Shown in pieces: positions 42,076 through 53,200 of a DNA stretch of 64,000 nucleotides (position 1 is the stretch's first letter; every line of letters begins with the position of its first letter). Below the pieces are notes generated by a model. The model had not been told where the DNA came from. It worked only from the letters and a program-made list of their open reading frames with translations, and made no database searches. Where the stretch lies: NCBI GenBank assembly GCA_934045075.1, contig OW203731.1, positions 16,011,570 to 16,075,569 of the forward strand, in the 5' to 3' direction. Source of the stretch: Yponomeuta sedellus (lineage: Eukaryota; Arthropoda; Insecta; Lepidoptera; Yponomeutidae). The position numbers and the translations under genes were made by a program.

Positions 42076-42400
42076 CGACTGCCTCGTTAGTCTAGTCGTA
42101 GGTTGTCAGGAAGAAATTGCTCTAAGCAATAAGGCCGCCAATTGTACTGTATCTTTGTAATTATTTTATGTTTGTTTTTTCCTGGTGTACAATAAAGAAT
42201 ATTCTTATCATATCTTATCTTATCTAGCCGTTAAGACGTTTGGTTACCAATACAGAGGTCTTGGGTTCGATTCCCACTGGGGGCCGCCATGCATTTGTAC
42301 AAGTGGCCTCAGTCTGAGTGTATTTTCATGTTTGTGATGCCCTTGTCTAGTTGCCGTAGTACATGGTATCCTAGTTTGGGACCAGGTCAAGTGATTCTGT
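42076..42400 (+). mobile_element. SINE-C copy interrupted by a LINE-I end
   Basis: Head GACTGCCTCGTTAGTCTAG to 42099, then insertion, then AGCCGTTAAGACGTTTGGTT, box B GGGTTCGATTCCC, GGGGGCCGCCATGCATTTG, and ATCCTAGTTTGGGACCAGG to GTGATTCTGTGGTGT. It gives the fullest 3' end of the family. Confidence 0.85.
42100..42222 (+). mobile_element. LINE-I 3' end, 123 bp, with target duplication
   Basis: AGGTTGTCAGGAAGAAATTG, AGCAATAAGGCCGCCAATTG, CCTGGTGTACAATAAAGAAT, then CTTATCATATCTTATCTTAT. TCTAG(T/C)CGT flanks it on both sides (42091-42099, 42223-42231). This fixes the 3' end of LINE-I as the CTTAT tail. Confidence 0.8.
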
Positions 42401-43528
42401 GGTGTATAAGTTATTATTATAATAAAATTTATTATTATAATAGCTCAGGATTTGGTACGCGTAATATAGGATCAGCTTATAATTATTGTAAAAAAACGGT
42501 ATGTTTTTGTGTAGATTTGATGTATTTCTTTAAATTTAAGATTTAAGTCAAGTTTCAAATCAGCATAACTTTACACGTATACGGTTATTGTATACGTGTA
42601 AATTTATGGTAATTTAAAGCTAATTATCCACCAATTATTGCTGGTTATTAACTACAGTTACCACAAGGATACTGTCAGGCTAAGAGAAGTTAGGTCATTA
42701 AATTAATAAACACATACAATATCTATTGATAGAAGATAATCCCTGTGGTAACCGTCAGCTAAGAAAAGATAGGTTTATAAATTAATAAACACCCGAAACA
42801 CAATAATTTGTGTGGAAAACCACACGTAGTTAAAACATTTCTGAGACTAAAGTTAAACAGGTATGTAGAGCAACTGTAGCAAATGGAATGAAAAGTAGAG
42901 TTAAAAAAGGTAGAGTCCAAAATAACACATCTTCACTTCAAGAAATACATCAGTGTAAAGGTAACATCGGCCATTGCGTGTCAATGACCTCGCTACTGGT
43001 CTGTCACGTGACTCTATGAGATGCAAAACTCTTCACGAGCGAAGTAAGATGGCAGCTAATTTTAACTTTACATCTATTGTAATAAGAAGAAGGCAATATC
43101 GGAAGTTCAATTAGAATGATTGCTTTAGCTATTACGAGTATTTGTCGTCAACGGCTCGGATACGTCATCGGATATCGCCAGCTTGCGATGTAGTAGGTAT
43201 ATGATACGGTATTTCGGAAAATATTTAAAAATTCATATTTACCCGTCGCTTAAAAGGCAAATATGTGAATAACATGAGACTAGAGTCAAATGCTAACTAG
43301 TCTTAATAAAAAAAATACTTTTGTACAAACTCAAAACTAAGCCCAAGACTTCAAAACAAATTCAAAAATGTGTTATAGAAAGAAGCGCAGAAACTGCAAC
43401 TTAGTGCACGTAACAAGTTAATCTAGGTATCCATTTCAAAATCTAGATAATTTTGGAGAAAAAATGGCCATAAAAAACTCCAAACGTATAGTCTTTTCAA
43501 AGTCCATAATTAACAGAGTTTACATAAT
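42401..43528. other. Unassigned, with one perfect hairpin
   Basis: TTTACACGTATAC at 42570-42582 is perfectly inverted at 42590-42602 (7-nt loop). At 42650-42790 an imperfect duplication with AAATTAATAAACAC repeats. Confidence 0.45.
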
Positions 43529-43638
43529 GATCCACCAACCCGGACTTGGCCCCCGTAGTGGAGTATGGCCTAACCTTCCTACCATACAGGAAGAAACCCG
43601 TGCCCCAACAGTGGGTACATATAAAGGGTTGATATCGA
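43529..43638 (+). mobile_element. SINE-D 3' end
   Basis: ATCCACCAACCCGGACTTGG to CCCAACAGTGGGTACATATA, then AAGGGTTGATATCGA. Confidence 0.8.
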
Positions 43639-44272
43639 CATAATGATTAAAATTTTTTTGGATCCTGTGGTTATGTGAAAAAAGGCTTGGGTTTTTGGCA
43701 AAACTGCTTTAAAGTCCTACATTCTTGGACCTTCTTGTCAGTAGATTTTAAAAAGTTCTTCTATATTTATTAGGTTCACTTTTCTAAGGACGCGTTATAA
43801 AAGAAGATGTATTTTATCCATCTGTGGCGGTAGCTACCACCGCGTAGCGCCTTAAATAATAATAAATAAATATATCGTCGGTATAAAGGTAAAACTCATT
43901 AACTGCTTTTCCATTTTTTTTATTTATGTACTGATAATTATTTTTGGCCAAAAATAACACTATCTAGTATACTCATTAAGAAAATACCGATGGGTGAGCG
44001 TTTTTATTTCTGTGCTAAATATTACATTTAGTATCTCAAATTCACATTAGCGCAGTTTCTAAGATTAGGCTCATTTGCAGTTACTGAATTTTACCTTCAT
44101 ACCGACGATATATAGAATTTAAGAAACAATTCAAAACAAAAAATTAACTTTATAAACGAAAAAAAAAAAAACAAAAGTTTAATTGATATTGAATTTCATT
44201 TATTAAATTATATCTCAGTATAGCCATTTTACGTACATTAGACAGCAGTCCTACCTTTTAACTTTACTTAGA
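43639..44272. other. No feature recognised
   Basis: A+T-rich, no coding or repeat signal. Confidence 0.4.
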
Positions 44273-44560
44273 AAGTCACTCGTGACATCGCCGATATGAG
44301 TGTACACATTTAAAAGTCGACGTGCTGCCGACTGTACGGCTGGACTTGGCCGTCACTAGGTCCATTATTAGTGTTCAAGCCAAACGTGACGTCACCGATT
44401 TGAGTGTACAGATGTAAAGGTCGACGTGCTGCCGACTGTACTCCGGCCCGGCAGCGACTTCAAGTAGGTCCATTATTAGTTTTCAAGCCAAACGAATCCC
44501 TTCCATAAGCTAAATTCAGCGTGGGAGCTCAGACCACGAATTACCCAAATTGTTACAAAA
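44273..44560 (+). repeat. Tandem 110-bp repeat with dispersed extension
   Basis: Unit 1 (44273-44384) and unit 2 (44385-44492) share TGAGTGTACA, GTCGACGTGCTGCCGACTGT and GGTCCATTATTAGT(G/T)TTCA. The extension CCATAAGCTAAATTCAGCGT...CACGAATTACCCAAATTG (44493-44560) is copied with the unit end at 45437-45530. Confidence 0.75.
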
Positions 44561-44716
44561 ACGTTTGTGCCACCTCCGTGACGTCACACCACAATGACAC
44601 AAGACTAAACGGCGACCTTGGTAATAGGCTTACACGTTAAAGGAAGCCTATTACAGACTTGACGATAGCGAAGCGTAGCTAGCATTAGACATTGTTATAT
44701 GTATGGTAGACACAGA

Positions 44717-44821
<105 letters not shown>

Positions 44822-44883
44822 TTGAAGCAAATAATGATAATGTATCCATACAACACAATCACTTGACCAAGGGGGTCGGTTTC

Positions 44884-45162
44884 TAAAATGCATAGTTGTT
44901 CAATAGAGTCAATATTAGTCCGGTAATGGTCGTTTCATTCACACTATCGATAGTCTCGTAACCAATTGCATTGCAATGAAACAACCCGTGCTACTTATCT
45001 CGGCCCCTCGCGCGATTCAATCTTCTTCGCGAGCCTATTTGATTTGTAGCGGGTTGTACCCCTGGAATGACTTTGAGTACTACCAAATTTAGGCAAATAA
45101 CAACTAATGTCGTGCTTATATCATTCTATTGAAAGACAATGTAAGTATTAGACTCTAGGGCC
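44884..45162 (-). repeat. Repeat N, copy 2 (inverted)
   Basis: Reverse complement of 33608-33903 at about 85% identity. The blocks GCGCGATTCAATCTTCTTCG and ACTATCGATAGTCTCGTAAC match best. It abuts SINE-C on its right. Confidence 0.8.
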
Positions 45163-45340
45163 TGTTCTCAAACTAAGATACCCTGTACTAAGGTAACCAG
45201 GCAAGGACATCATAAATATGAAAATACACCTAGACTGAGGCCACTTGTTCAAATACACAGCGGCCTCCAGTGGGAATGGAACCCACGAACTCTGTCTTGG
45301 TAGCCAAGCGCCTTAGCGGCTACCCAGAACAACGAGGCTG
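45163..45340 (-). mobile_element. SINE-C copy, full length
   Basis: Minus strand: CAGCCTCGTTGTTCTGGGTA, GCGCTTGGCTACCAAGACAG, GTGGGTTCCATTCCCACTGG, CCTCAGTCTAGGTGTATTTT, GGGTATCTTAGTTTGAGAAC. Confidence 0.8.
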
Positions 45341-45436
45341 TCAGATAGATCATTGTTGCATGAACATTATTGTTGCAATCGTGGCCCAATCCAACTATTA
45401 TAAGCCTGCGTAGACGAAGGACTTTTGTCCCCAAGG

Positions 45437-45530
45437 GACATTATTAGTTTTCAAGCCAAACTAGTCCTTTCCATAAGCTAATTTCAGCGTGGGAGCTCAG
45501 ACTACGAATTACCCAAATTGTTACAAAAAA
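45437..45530 (+). repeat. Copy of the 44470-44560 segment
   Basis: CATTATTAGTTTTCAAGCCA, TTCCATAAGCTAATTTCAGC, GTGGGAGCTCAGACTACGAA match with few changes. Flanked by TTGTCCCCAAGGG on both sides (45426 and 45530), so it may sit inside another element. Confidence 0.75.
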
Positions 45531-46077
45531 TGTCCCCAAGGGGCAAAAGTCACTGAATCGTAAACAATGTCCTCCGAGTACTTGTCGTGGACTCAACGCC
45601 TACGGCGTGCGGTCATTTGTTCCCCGGAAATTGATTGAATCGCACGCTATGGAAGCAAATTTCCTGAGATTACATTGTGTTGTAATTTACAAGCAGTTGA
45701 AAAAGAAAAGGCGTTTTAAAAGAAAACACCGAAGTTTTGTCCAGTCCGATCTCTAGATGTCCCCGGTAACTTGAGGGACTTTTTACGGGGTACTTTTAGT
45801 TCTTCGTGTGCGCTATACGATACAATTTATAAGATCTCTGTATCGATGGACAAAAAAGTACCGGGGGACAGTCCCTCGTCTGCGCAGGCCTTATATCGCA
45901 CAGTTACAATACAATGTGATACCAACCATCGAGAGTTTATCGTTCTTGACAATATCGTCAAGCTTGCTACAGGCCCCCCGTACCATTACGACTCGTCCGT
46001 GACGGAGCAGGCAGCAGACGGTGACGGGCACGCCGGCTCGTAAATAAAACTACGAGTATAATTGGTAAGTGTTAGCA
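45531..46077. other. Unassigned
   Basis: GGACAAAAAAGTACCGGGGG and CTCGTCTGCGCAGGC at 45848-45890 echo, inverted, GCCTGCGTAGACGAAGGACT at 45402. They may be ends of one interrupted element. Confidence 0.4.
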
Positions 46078-46182
46078 TTAAGTACACAATTAGCTACTAA
46101 CGCCGCAAGTCACAAAAGGAAACACGTCTCATTACACCAGCGATACCTTTTAGTGGCAAATAAGTCAATATTCAAAATAGCT
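46078..46182 (+). repeat. Segment S, left copy
   Basis: TTAAGTACACAATTAGCTAC to CAATATTCAAAATAGCT. A direct copy is at 46482-46590. Confidence 0.85.
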
Positions 46183-46191
46183 CGAAATAGC

Positions 46192-46481
46192 GACGACCTC
46201 CGTGGCGTAGCGGTAGCGCATCTATCTACCATGCAAGAGGTCCCGGGTTCGAATCCCAGCTGGGAACAATAAAACCCCAGGTCTTGGACGTTTACATGTT
46301 TCTGATGTCGTTGTTTCTGGTTCCCACGAAACAGGGTATCCTAGTGTGTGGGGCCAGAAGCAATGTATGTTATGTTATGTATTTTACGTTATGTTACGTT
46401 TAACGGTTACGTTACGTTACGTTACTTGACGTTACGTTGCGTTACGTTACGTTACGTGACGTTATGTTACGTCACGTTACG
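46192..46481 (+). mobile_element. SINE-B copy with expanded TTACG tail
   Basis: Complete head (loop CTACCAT, box B GGGTTCGAATCCC intact), normal body. The TTATG tail is drifted and expanded to about 110 bp of GTTACGTTACGT-type pentamers. Confidence 0.85.
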
Positions 46482-46590
46482 TTAAGTACACAATTAGCTA
46501 CTAACGCCACAAGTGACAAAAGGAAACACGTCTGTCTCATTACACCGGATACCTTTTAGTGAATTAAATGAGTCAATATTCAAAATAGCT
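46482..46590 (+). repeat. Segment S, right copy
   Basis: Matches 46078-46182 at about 90% with small indels (CGTCTGTCTC; TGAATTAAATG). Confidence 0.85.
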
Positions 46591-46601
46591 ATAGAGGATA
46601 T

Positions 46602-46757
46602 AAAAACCTATTTAGAGGCTAAAAATTCCACCAATGCCGGGATTCAAACCCGCGACGTCTGGCTATCCGTGCCAGATATTCGTGGCACGGATAGCCAGAG
46701 GTTGCAGGTTTGAATCCCGGCATGGATGGAATGTTTAGCCTCTAAATAGGTTTTTAT
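46602..46757. repeat. Palindromic SINE-A dimer
   Basis: Minus then plus truncated SINE-A copies meet at CGTGCCAGATATTCGTGGCACG in the anticodon stem. Arms of about 70 bp, with drift in both box B copies. Neither half reaches the ATTAAAAATAA end. Confidence 0.85.
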
Positions 46758-47016
46758 AACTGGCACAAAACGCCGCGCTCCACGAAACGCGTTGCGACAC
46801 ACAACTATCACGAAACGCCATCAAAACATGACGTAATTCCAGGGCGAAGGAAAGGAAATGTGACCAAAGTACATCAAGGCCAACAGCGATGAAATTATAG
46901 AAAGATGAGCAGAGAAAGCTGAGGTCAAGCAGCCATTGTCAACAGCAATTTGGAAATAATTCAGGCAAGTTGGTCTGACTTAGCTTGATCTCTGGGAACT
47001 ATGCTATAGTCTGTTA

Positions 47017-47184
47017 GCTTTTAGAATATACCTCGGCTACTATCGGAATCGAATATATTCGTGTAATAGAAATATCGGAACTAATATGACACTTAATTTC
47101 GAAATCAGAACTCGATCATCAGTACGAAAACCGGCGAAAACCGAAGCCTACTCTAGCGCCGGAGGTATATTCTAAAAACTAACT
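47017..47184. mobile_element. MITE O, complete
   Basis: Terminal repeats GTTAGCTTTTAGAATATACC and GGTATATTCTAAAAACTAAC, then CTCGG/CCGGAG just inside. About 160 bp, no coding. A half copy lies at 51207-51298. Confidence 0.8.
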
Positions 47185-48292
47185 GACTAAAGCTCTTTGT
47201 AAATTGTAAAACCGATTCCCCGCAATGACTAGACAAGAATGGTTTTTCTTCTTCGCTCCTCTGCGGAGCTAAGCAGATAATATAATTATGTTCCACGCCT
47301 CTCTGTTGATTGATCAGACTTATGATAATAAATTCATGTTTGCTCTAGTGATTCTAGTTGCTGCATCTCCATTAGAATTGATCTTGCCCATCTCATAGAA
47401 AAGAAAGAAATAATACCATAAAACTGTCGACATATTGAAATAAAAATTCCGACTCTCTCTGCTAGAAGAAATCTCTTTTAGAAATAAGCTCGCCTTTGTA
47501 CGTGTTTTTCTTATGTGACGTCCTGTTAAATGTTACGTGTCCAATAAAGTATAATAAAGAATACAATTCATTCGCAAAATGCTCCGTCCAAAATTGGAAC
47601 ATTGAAACAAAACACTCTGGAACAAACAGGAATGTTTTACCATTTTTGTAAATCCTATTTTACAATATGGGATTTAGATATTTCGTACCATGCATTTTGG
47701 TTGAATGTATATATAAATGAAGAAAAACCATAACAAAAAAAAACACTTTGAGAACAAATCGCTAAAAGAGGTTAAAGATACTTGTGTGTTTTAAAATGTC
47801 TGTCAAATATATCTGTGTAATTTCCATTTTAATGTACAATAAAGTGTTTTCTATCTATGTACATGCCGGAATAGGCTACATTTCTATAATAAAAAAACAC
47901 TACTTTATTTACATACCAAGCTTAGAAGAACTTGTAAGGCTTCGAAACAGACTTTAGGATCTATGTAGCAAGCACCATGTGACATACTAAAAAAAATGTT
48001 GGTCTATTTTACAGGCTCTTGCTTATTTCTTTCCCAAAGCTCAAGATACATTGGTCACCCTATAACTAAGAAACCGCAAAAATCTGTCCAAATGACCCAC
48101 TGTTTCTCTGCGCTATAATGACGATGACCACAATAATTGTTGTGTCAATAGAAATGATGATTTGGTTTTGTGTCGCAGAATAATGTATACTTTCTAACGT
48201 GCTTAAGTATTTACTTGCATTTTCTTCTGTAACTGTCTGTTGGCCGAGTTTTTGTACTTGACGCCAAGTCAAATTTTGGGTACATGGTAATA
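47185..48292. other. No feature recognised
   Basis: TGTTACGTGTCCAATAAAGTATAATAAAG-like tails at 47530 and 47835 (ACAATAAAGTGTTTTC) could be old LINE ends. Nothing else. Confidence 0.4.
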
Positions 48293-48640
48293 TGATATCA
48301 ATCCTTTGTACGAGTATGTTCCTACTGCTGCAGGGGCATGGGTCTCTTCCTGCATCGCAAAAAGTTTAGGCTGTACTCCACCATGACGGCCAAGACGGGA
48401 ATCGTGAAGCATTGTCGGGCCTTACTGTCAGAAGTTATCAAGCCGCCCATAAGGCCTCTGATATGGCTTAGCGACTGTCATTACATGAAAGCCGCCACGA
48501 ACGGCTTATCGTGCCTTGCGAAGCACGGAAGCGCTCGGAAAAAAAATGCCACCAGCGGTAGTTTCGGGATGGTCTCTCATCCAGCACCTGACCGCGCCTG
48601 TTGTTGCTTAACCCAAGTTGCTCAAGGCTACGAGCGCCAA
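48293..48640 (-). mobile_element. SINE-D copy, nearly full length
   Basis: Minus strand: GGTTAAGCAACAACAGGCGC, GGTGCTGGATGAGAGACCAT, then the standard middle. The 3' end reads CTGCAGCAGTAGGAACATAC. The head GCGCTCGTAGCC is kept. Confidence 0.8.
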
Positions 48641-49147
48641 AAGCTATTTAAGCTAAAATTAAGTAGGGCAGTGTATTTTGTCGCAGATTTAAACATACGT
48701 TTGCCCCAATCACGGTCAATGTCATTCTAATGGTGGGAAAAATATTGCTGTTCACAATGAAAGAATCTGTTTATTGTTTGCCTCTTATTTAAAGTTTTCG
48801 ACCGTGCAACCTAGAAACCCATTAGCGGAGTACTTCACCTATTATTTGGAGGTAACACACTTCCTACGAGCTTGTTAGTTACGCACGAATGTCGTTGTCT
48901 TGTGCTAGTCTGTACTTTATTGTCTTTAGTAATTGTTACAAAATGTTTAGTGTTGTACAGTTAGATCAGCGACGGGCACGTGTGGCAATTACTTTTAATT
49001 CTCCTTTCTCCCCCCTTCACTCTGTCCCTATCTCTCACTGTGGTAAGCTGTAAGTCCTACTACGGGACATACACATCATAAATTTTGGTTTTATTGAAAT
49101 CCATAGCAAAATGAACGGACATTAATATTAAAAAAGCTAGTTTCTAA
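48641..49147. other. No feature recognised
   Basis: A short stretch at 48970-49060 weakly resembles the SINE-E 3' end. Confidence 0.35.
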
Positions 49148-49243
49148 CAAACCCGATTCGGCCCCCGTGGTGGAGTATGGCCTAACCTTCCGACGTTATA
49201 GAAAGAGACCCATGCCTCAGCAATGGGAACATACAAGGGTCAT
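49148..49243 (+). mobile_element. SINE-D 3' end
   Basis: AACCCGATTCGGCCCCCGTG, GTGGAGTATGGCCTAACCTT, CTCAGCAATGGGAACATACA. Confidence 0.75.
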
Positions 49244-49439
49244 CGAAGCTAGTTTTTAAATGGCACTTTCCAAAAAACATCCTAACAGAAACTTAAATCT
49301 ATGTGAACCATTGCCAGTCAGAGCAATGTTAGCTCATTGTTCTGAGATAAATTATAAATAAATTGAGATATTTTATTTAATAAACTTAAATGTTCGTTAG
49401 CTAGTGTATCGCTACAATAACTTCACAAATGCACTAATA

Positions 49440-49640
49440 CTAGAAAACTGTTGGTAAATGTACGTTACTTGAAAGAGTCATTGGTACATGCTCGCACCGG
49501 GAATCGAACCTGGCTGTTCCGCTTCCAAGTCCATTGTTCTACCTACTAGGCTACTGCTTTGTCTGAGGTATTTACTTACCTCAGCGCTTGAAATTTTTAA
49601 TCCGCGGTGGACACGCGTGGTAACGTAAATAAATTTAAAA
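49440..49640. mobile_element. SINE-E head (-) joined to SINE-E-type end (+)
   Basis: 49440-49557 is a minus-strand tRNA-like head (box B AGGTTCGATTCCC; TGTACCAATGACTCTTTCAA). It is followed directly by the plus-strand end CCTCAGCGCTTGAAATTTTT...GGACACGCGTGGTAAC. Another inverted junction, here within SINE-E. Confidence 0.6.
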
Positions 49641-49744
49641 GTACCAGTCTAAATAGCTATATACCTGCCATTTTTGTTTACTAATTACAGTATAGTGTAT
49701 ACATAAGAGGTGCAAACAACAAAAATCGATTCCTAACCTAACCG

Positions 49745-49860
49745 TAAAGAAAAACATCGTGAGGAAACCTGACTGTCCAAAGTGTACAAATACCTCACCG
49801 CTTGAAATTGCTAATCACCGTTGTGCGCTACAGTGGGACGTTTATATGCTACAAAATCTA
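49745..49860 (+). mobile_element. SINE-E 3' part
   Basis: AAAACATCGTGAGGAAACCT, CCTCACCGCTTGAAATTGCT, CTACAGTGGGACGTTTATAT. Confidence 0.7.
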
Positions 49861-49929
49861 TTGACCTTTCTAATATTACTGTTTGACACTACCCTCATCT
49901 TCACCACGTCACCTGTTGGTTAGCTAGAA

Positions 49930-50165
49930 TAAAATACTATTTAGTATTAAACCTGTCAATTGTACAACCTTTATTGTTACAATAAAGATTTTTTTAATAA
50001 TAATATTTTATGCACATTTTATATATGTGTACAAGTAGCGTACAGCACTAAAACTTTACATGCCAATGCATCTAAAGTTTTACAGTGCTGTAATACTATT
50101 TAGTATTAAGCCCGCCAATTGTACAATCTTTACTTGTACAATAAAGAATTTGATAATAATAATAT
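49930..50165 (+). repeat. Two LINE-tail-like direct repeats
   Basis: ATACTATTTAGTATTAA(A/G)CC, GTCAATTGTACAACCTTTAT and TACAATAAAGA occur at about 49935-49992 and 50092-50150, each followed by ATAATAATA. They look like two 3' ends of one LINE related to LINE-I. Confidence 0.6.
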
Positions 50166-51206
50166 TGGATGCACATTGTATTATTGTATTTTTGATATTT
50201 GAAATAAATTAATTGAATTGTATATACCTAGGTGTACAGAACTGTAAAACTGTATATGCATGGAATTCGCACAGACATAGACATGATTCGTACGACTATG
50301 CTGGTACCGTTCGCGTGCTTAGTAACTGAGTCAACCTTCTGTTCTGATTTTTGCATGCAACAACGGCCCAACTGTCATGCAATGCGGCCTACTTTGTTTT
50401 ATCTCGTGCAATATCATACCGGCCACGCTGAGCGTAAAAGGGTAAGCCCCGGTTGGGTCATGCTAATGTTTCATTTGATAAGGACTTGTTCTGTTTTGGC
50501 TTCCTAGTTACGTGGGTATTTCGGTGATTATGGCGATGGGCTTCTTGTGACAGACTAATTAAGGATCAAGTTAGAAATTTCGATTTCTCTAGCTAAGTAA
50601 CAGATACGTAACAGATTGTAAGGGTCTACAGAACTGTAATTACCTTATCGTCGTCAATAAATTATTACTATTATTGTTATTTTTCACCGATATCAGATTT
50701 TACTATTTATAATTATATTCCCTTCTCCCCACAGCCTTTACTGTAAGATTAAATCTATAGTGTTAATATAATTTACGTTTTAACACTTTAAGAGGGCATC
50801 TACTGGAATTCAAACGACAGCTGTTTAGTCAATATAACATAAATAACCGAGATTGAGATAGTGCCACGAAGTTTTTTTAATTCTTAATTTTATTTCAAAG
50901 AAATTCGATTTCAAAGTTTCATACTTACCTTCTCGTAAATAGTTAACTATCGATTAATTTTATTGTTTGCGTGCATTTATTGGATATATTCCATGATTTA
51001 ATCAAACTTAATATTTCTGGGCACCAATCTTAAGATTATGAACGATCTTGACTTATTAAGAATTAATTTACCCATGTTCTGGCAAAGGAACAATTATTGT
51101 TACTTAACAGTCACAGTTCACAAAGCTGGTGGGTGGGTAGGTAGGTAGGTAGGTTCAGTATGTCTAGCTGTGGACAAGTATAGCCTAACGACGATGTGAA
51201 ATTGTC
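50166..51206. other. No feature recognised
   Basis: The 91-codon frame at 50232 has no domain. GGTAGGTAGGTAGGTAGG at 51132 is a short microsatellite before a possible RTE tail (GTATGTCTAGCTGTGGACAA). Confidence 0.4.
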
Positions 51207-51298
51207 ATATTAGTTCCAATATTTCTATTAAACGAATATATCCGATTCTATCCGATAGTAGCCGAGGTAGATTCTAAAAGCTAACATACTGTAGGACG
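51207..51298 (-). mobile_element. MITE O, half copy
   Basis: On the minus strand GTTAGCTTTTAGAATCTACC, TCGGCTACTATCGGATAG, AATATATTCG, GGAACTAATATGACA match the left half of 47017-47110. Confidence 0.75.
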
Positions 51299-51576
51299 CT
51301 TTGCCTAATTGCTTTACAATGTAACCATTCACAAATTTCTCTGCCTATAGGTAAACACTATTGCGTTAACAACCAATAAATTCGAATGCTCGTTTTAAAA
51401 TGTTTCTACAGCTATTTTGTCGGGGGGCAACAAGATTTGCATTGCTTTTTAGCCATCCGTACTTCAAAAGGAAACACGGACTCTTTCTCATTTCGTCCGT
51501 CTGTTTGTCTCTCTAGTCATCTATCCATCAGTCAATTTGTCGTCTGACCGTTCGATCCCGTTCATCTAAAAAAAAA

Positions 51577-51717
51577 TAGAATTTTATCTGTTTATTTTAT
51601 AGGAAAAAAAGTACACAAAAGTTTTCTTGTTCTGGAGGCTAAAAATCTTTCATACAAGATTATAATGCTTCCAGAGGTTGCTCTATATAAAAAATAAATT
51701 TTACTAAGTAAAAGTGC
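51577..51717 (-). repeat. Repeat P, copy 2 (inverted)
   Basis: Reverse complement of 30276-30425 at about 90%: AAGTTTTCTTGTTCTGGAGG-type, ATCTTTCATACAAGATTATA, CTTCCAGAGGTTGCTCTATA. Confidence 0.75.
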
Positions 51718-51756
51718 GGACAATGCCGCGGAACACTATACATGCAAGTGTTCCGA

Positions 51757-52150
51757 AGCGGTGGTAGCTCAGTGGGTAGAACCATGGACTGGCAAGCAAG
51801 AGCCCCAGGTTCGATCCCGCGTGCGGCCAATACCAATAACTTTGTTTAATTTCAAAGTTACGTACATTTGCGAATTTGTAGTCGCAATACCACACGCTAA
51901 CGGTGAAGGAAAACATCGTGAGGAAACCCGCGGCTTGGTTGGCTCCGCACGTATTGACTAGTCTTTCCTGTGGGTTAGGCCGACTAAGCTGTCAGGATGG
52001 TATAGGTGCTGGGCAAGCCTACACCATCTACAAAACCATGTCCCAGGCACTATAGCGTCGGAGTGGTGCCTTCACCCATCTAGTGTGAGTGAAGATACCA
52101 CTGGACGCTGTATAAATCATCTCATTAAGTAGATGCAAAAAGGCCAATAT
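51757..52150 (+). mobile_element. SINE-E copy, full length
   Basis: Head GCGGTGGTAGCTCAGTGGGT (box A), CAGGTTCGATCCCGC (box B), AACGGTGAAGGAAAACATCG, GTGCTGGGCAAGCCTACACC, and GTGCCTTCACCCATCTAGTG ... GTAGATGCAAAAAGGCCAAT. About 390 bp. The 3' end differs from the 16388 copy, so at least two subfamilies exist. Confidence 0.8.
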
Positions 52151-52194
52151 TATTATTTATTATTATAGTGTTCCGAGTACATTAACATTATCTT

Positions 52195-52450
52195 ACGTCG
52201 GGGCTGTAAGTAATGCAATTTGCTTAAGTCAGATGTCGCTGCCTGTACGTAATACAGAGAATATTGTAAAGAGGTTTGAAATTCCACTGATGCCGTGAGT
52301 CGCCCATTGGCTCAATTGGTAGAGCGCTGGTACGGATAGCCAGAGGTTGCGGGTTCGAATCCCGGCATGGGTGAAATTTTTAGCCTCTAAATAGGTTTTT
52401 AAATTTGTTCCTTAGCACGGGTTAGTGCATTAAAAATAAAAATAGTGTAA
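52195..52450 (+). mobile_element. SINE-A copy, intact body, solitary
   Basis: From GTCGGGGCTGTAAGTAATGC to GCATTAAAAATAAAAATAGT. Nearly identical to the array units at 598-1272, which indicates recent spread. Confidence 0.85.
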
Positions 52451-52559
52451 TTATCTTACGTGTTAATGTACGTACGTAATGTAGTACGATGTTAATGTAC
52501 GTACCGCGTACTTACATTAACACCTTACTACAAATTATATTATATATAAATGTAGAAGG

Positions 52560-52970
52560 TGTTAATATTACTTAGCATGAAAAGTGGGACGCACTACCTG
52601 GTAGTTAGCCAGTGTCGGCTAGGTCTACCTCACGATGGGCTGGTTGAGAGAGCGGAATGGGAGGTGAAGTGAATGGACTTACTTGGTGATGGTGGATGAT
52701 GGCTCGCTTTAGCTGTTGGGCAGATGATGAGCGGTGATGGATGAGCTGATGCGTCCAGCGCACGGAGAACACTCCTGCACTGTTCACTTATAGTCTAATA
52801 TTGTCAATATATTGTTCTTTGAGCTGATAAAGTTTCTTGTTCACCAAAATGTCTATCACTTCACGAGAATTCGAGCACTTATTACGCGCGTATGTCACCG
52901 TGCGAATGTGTGTGCAGATGGCTGGATAAATAGGGATGTGGACTAATGTTCGGAATGGATTTTGTTTCAT
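52560..52970 (-). other. Possible transcribed region with splice donor, minus strand
   Basis: On the minus strand an ATG at 52970 opens 60 codons (MKQNPFRTLVHIPIYP...), followed by a stop and then a frame that reaches CACCAA|GTAAGT (donor GT at 52682). I do not recognise the peptide. It lies head to head with the THAP exon, 230 bp away. It could be the 5' region of a divergent gene, an LTR-like sequence or chance. Confidence 0.25.
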
Positions 52971-53200
52971 AGATAGACGCTATTTAAACACGAAAAAAAT
53001 AATTTCATGAAAAAATACGTCACATTTTACTAAAAAAATACTTATTTAAAACTACTTTTTAAAATTCCCGCCAAAACGTTCTAAACTAACGCGTGAGTTT
53101 GATGACGTCACAGACCGATAAACAATCTCGCGCTCTATGAAAGTTAACCTGACATTCAGTGGATTCTTACGAATAACTAAGTTTTCTAAAAGGTGTAAAA

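Noticed and set aside
46380..46481. TTACG pentamers as telomere-like repeat
   Set aside because: Insect telomeres use TTAGG; this tract continues the TTATG tail of SINE-B.
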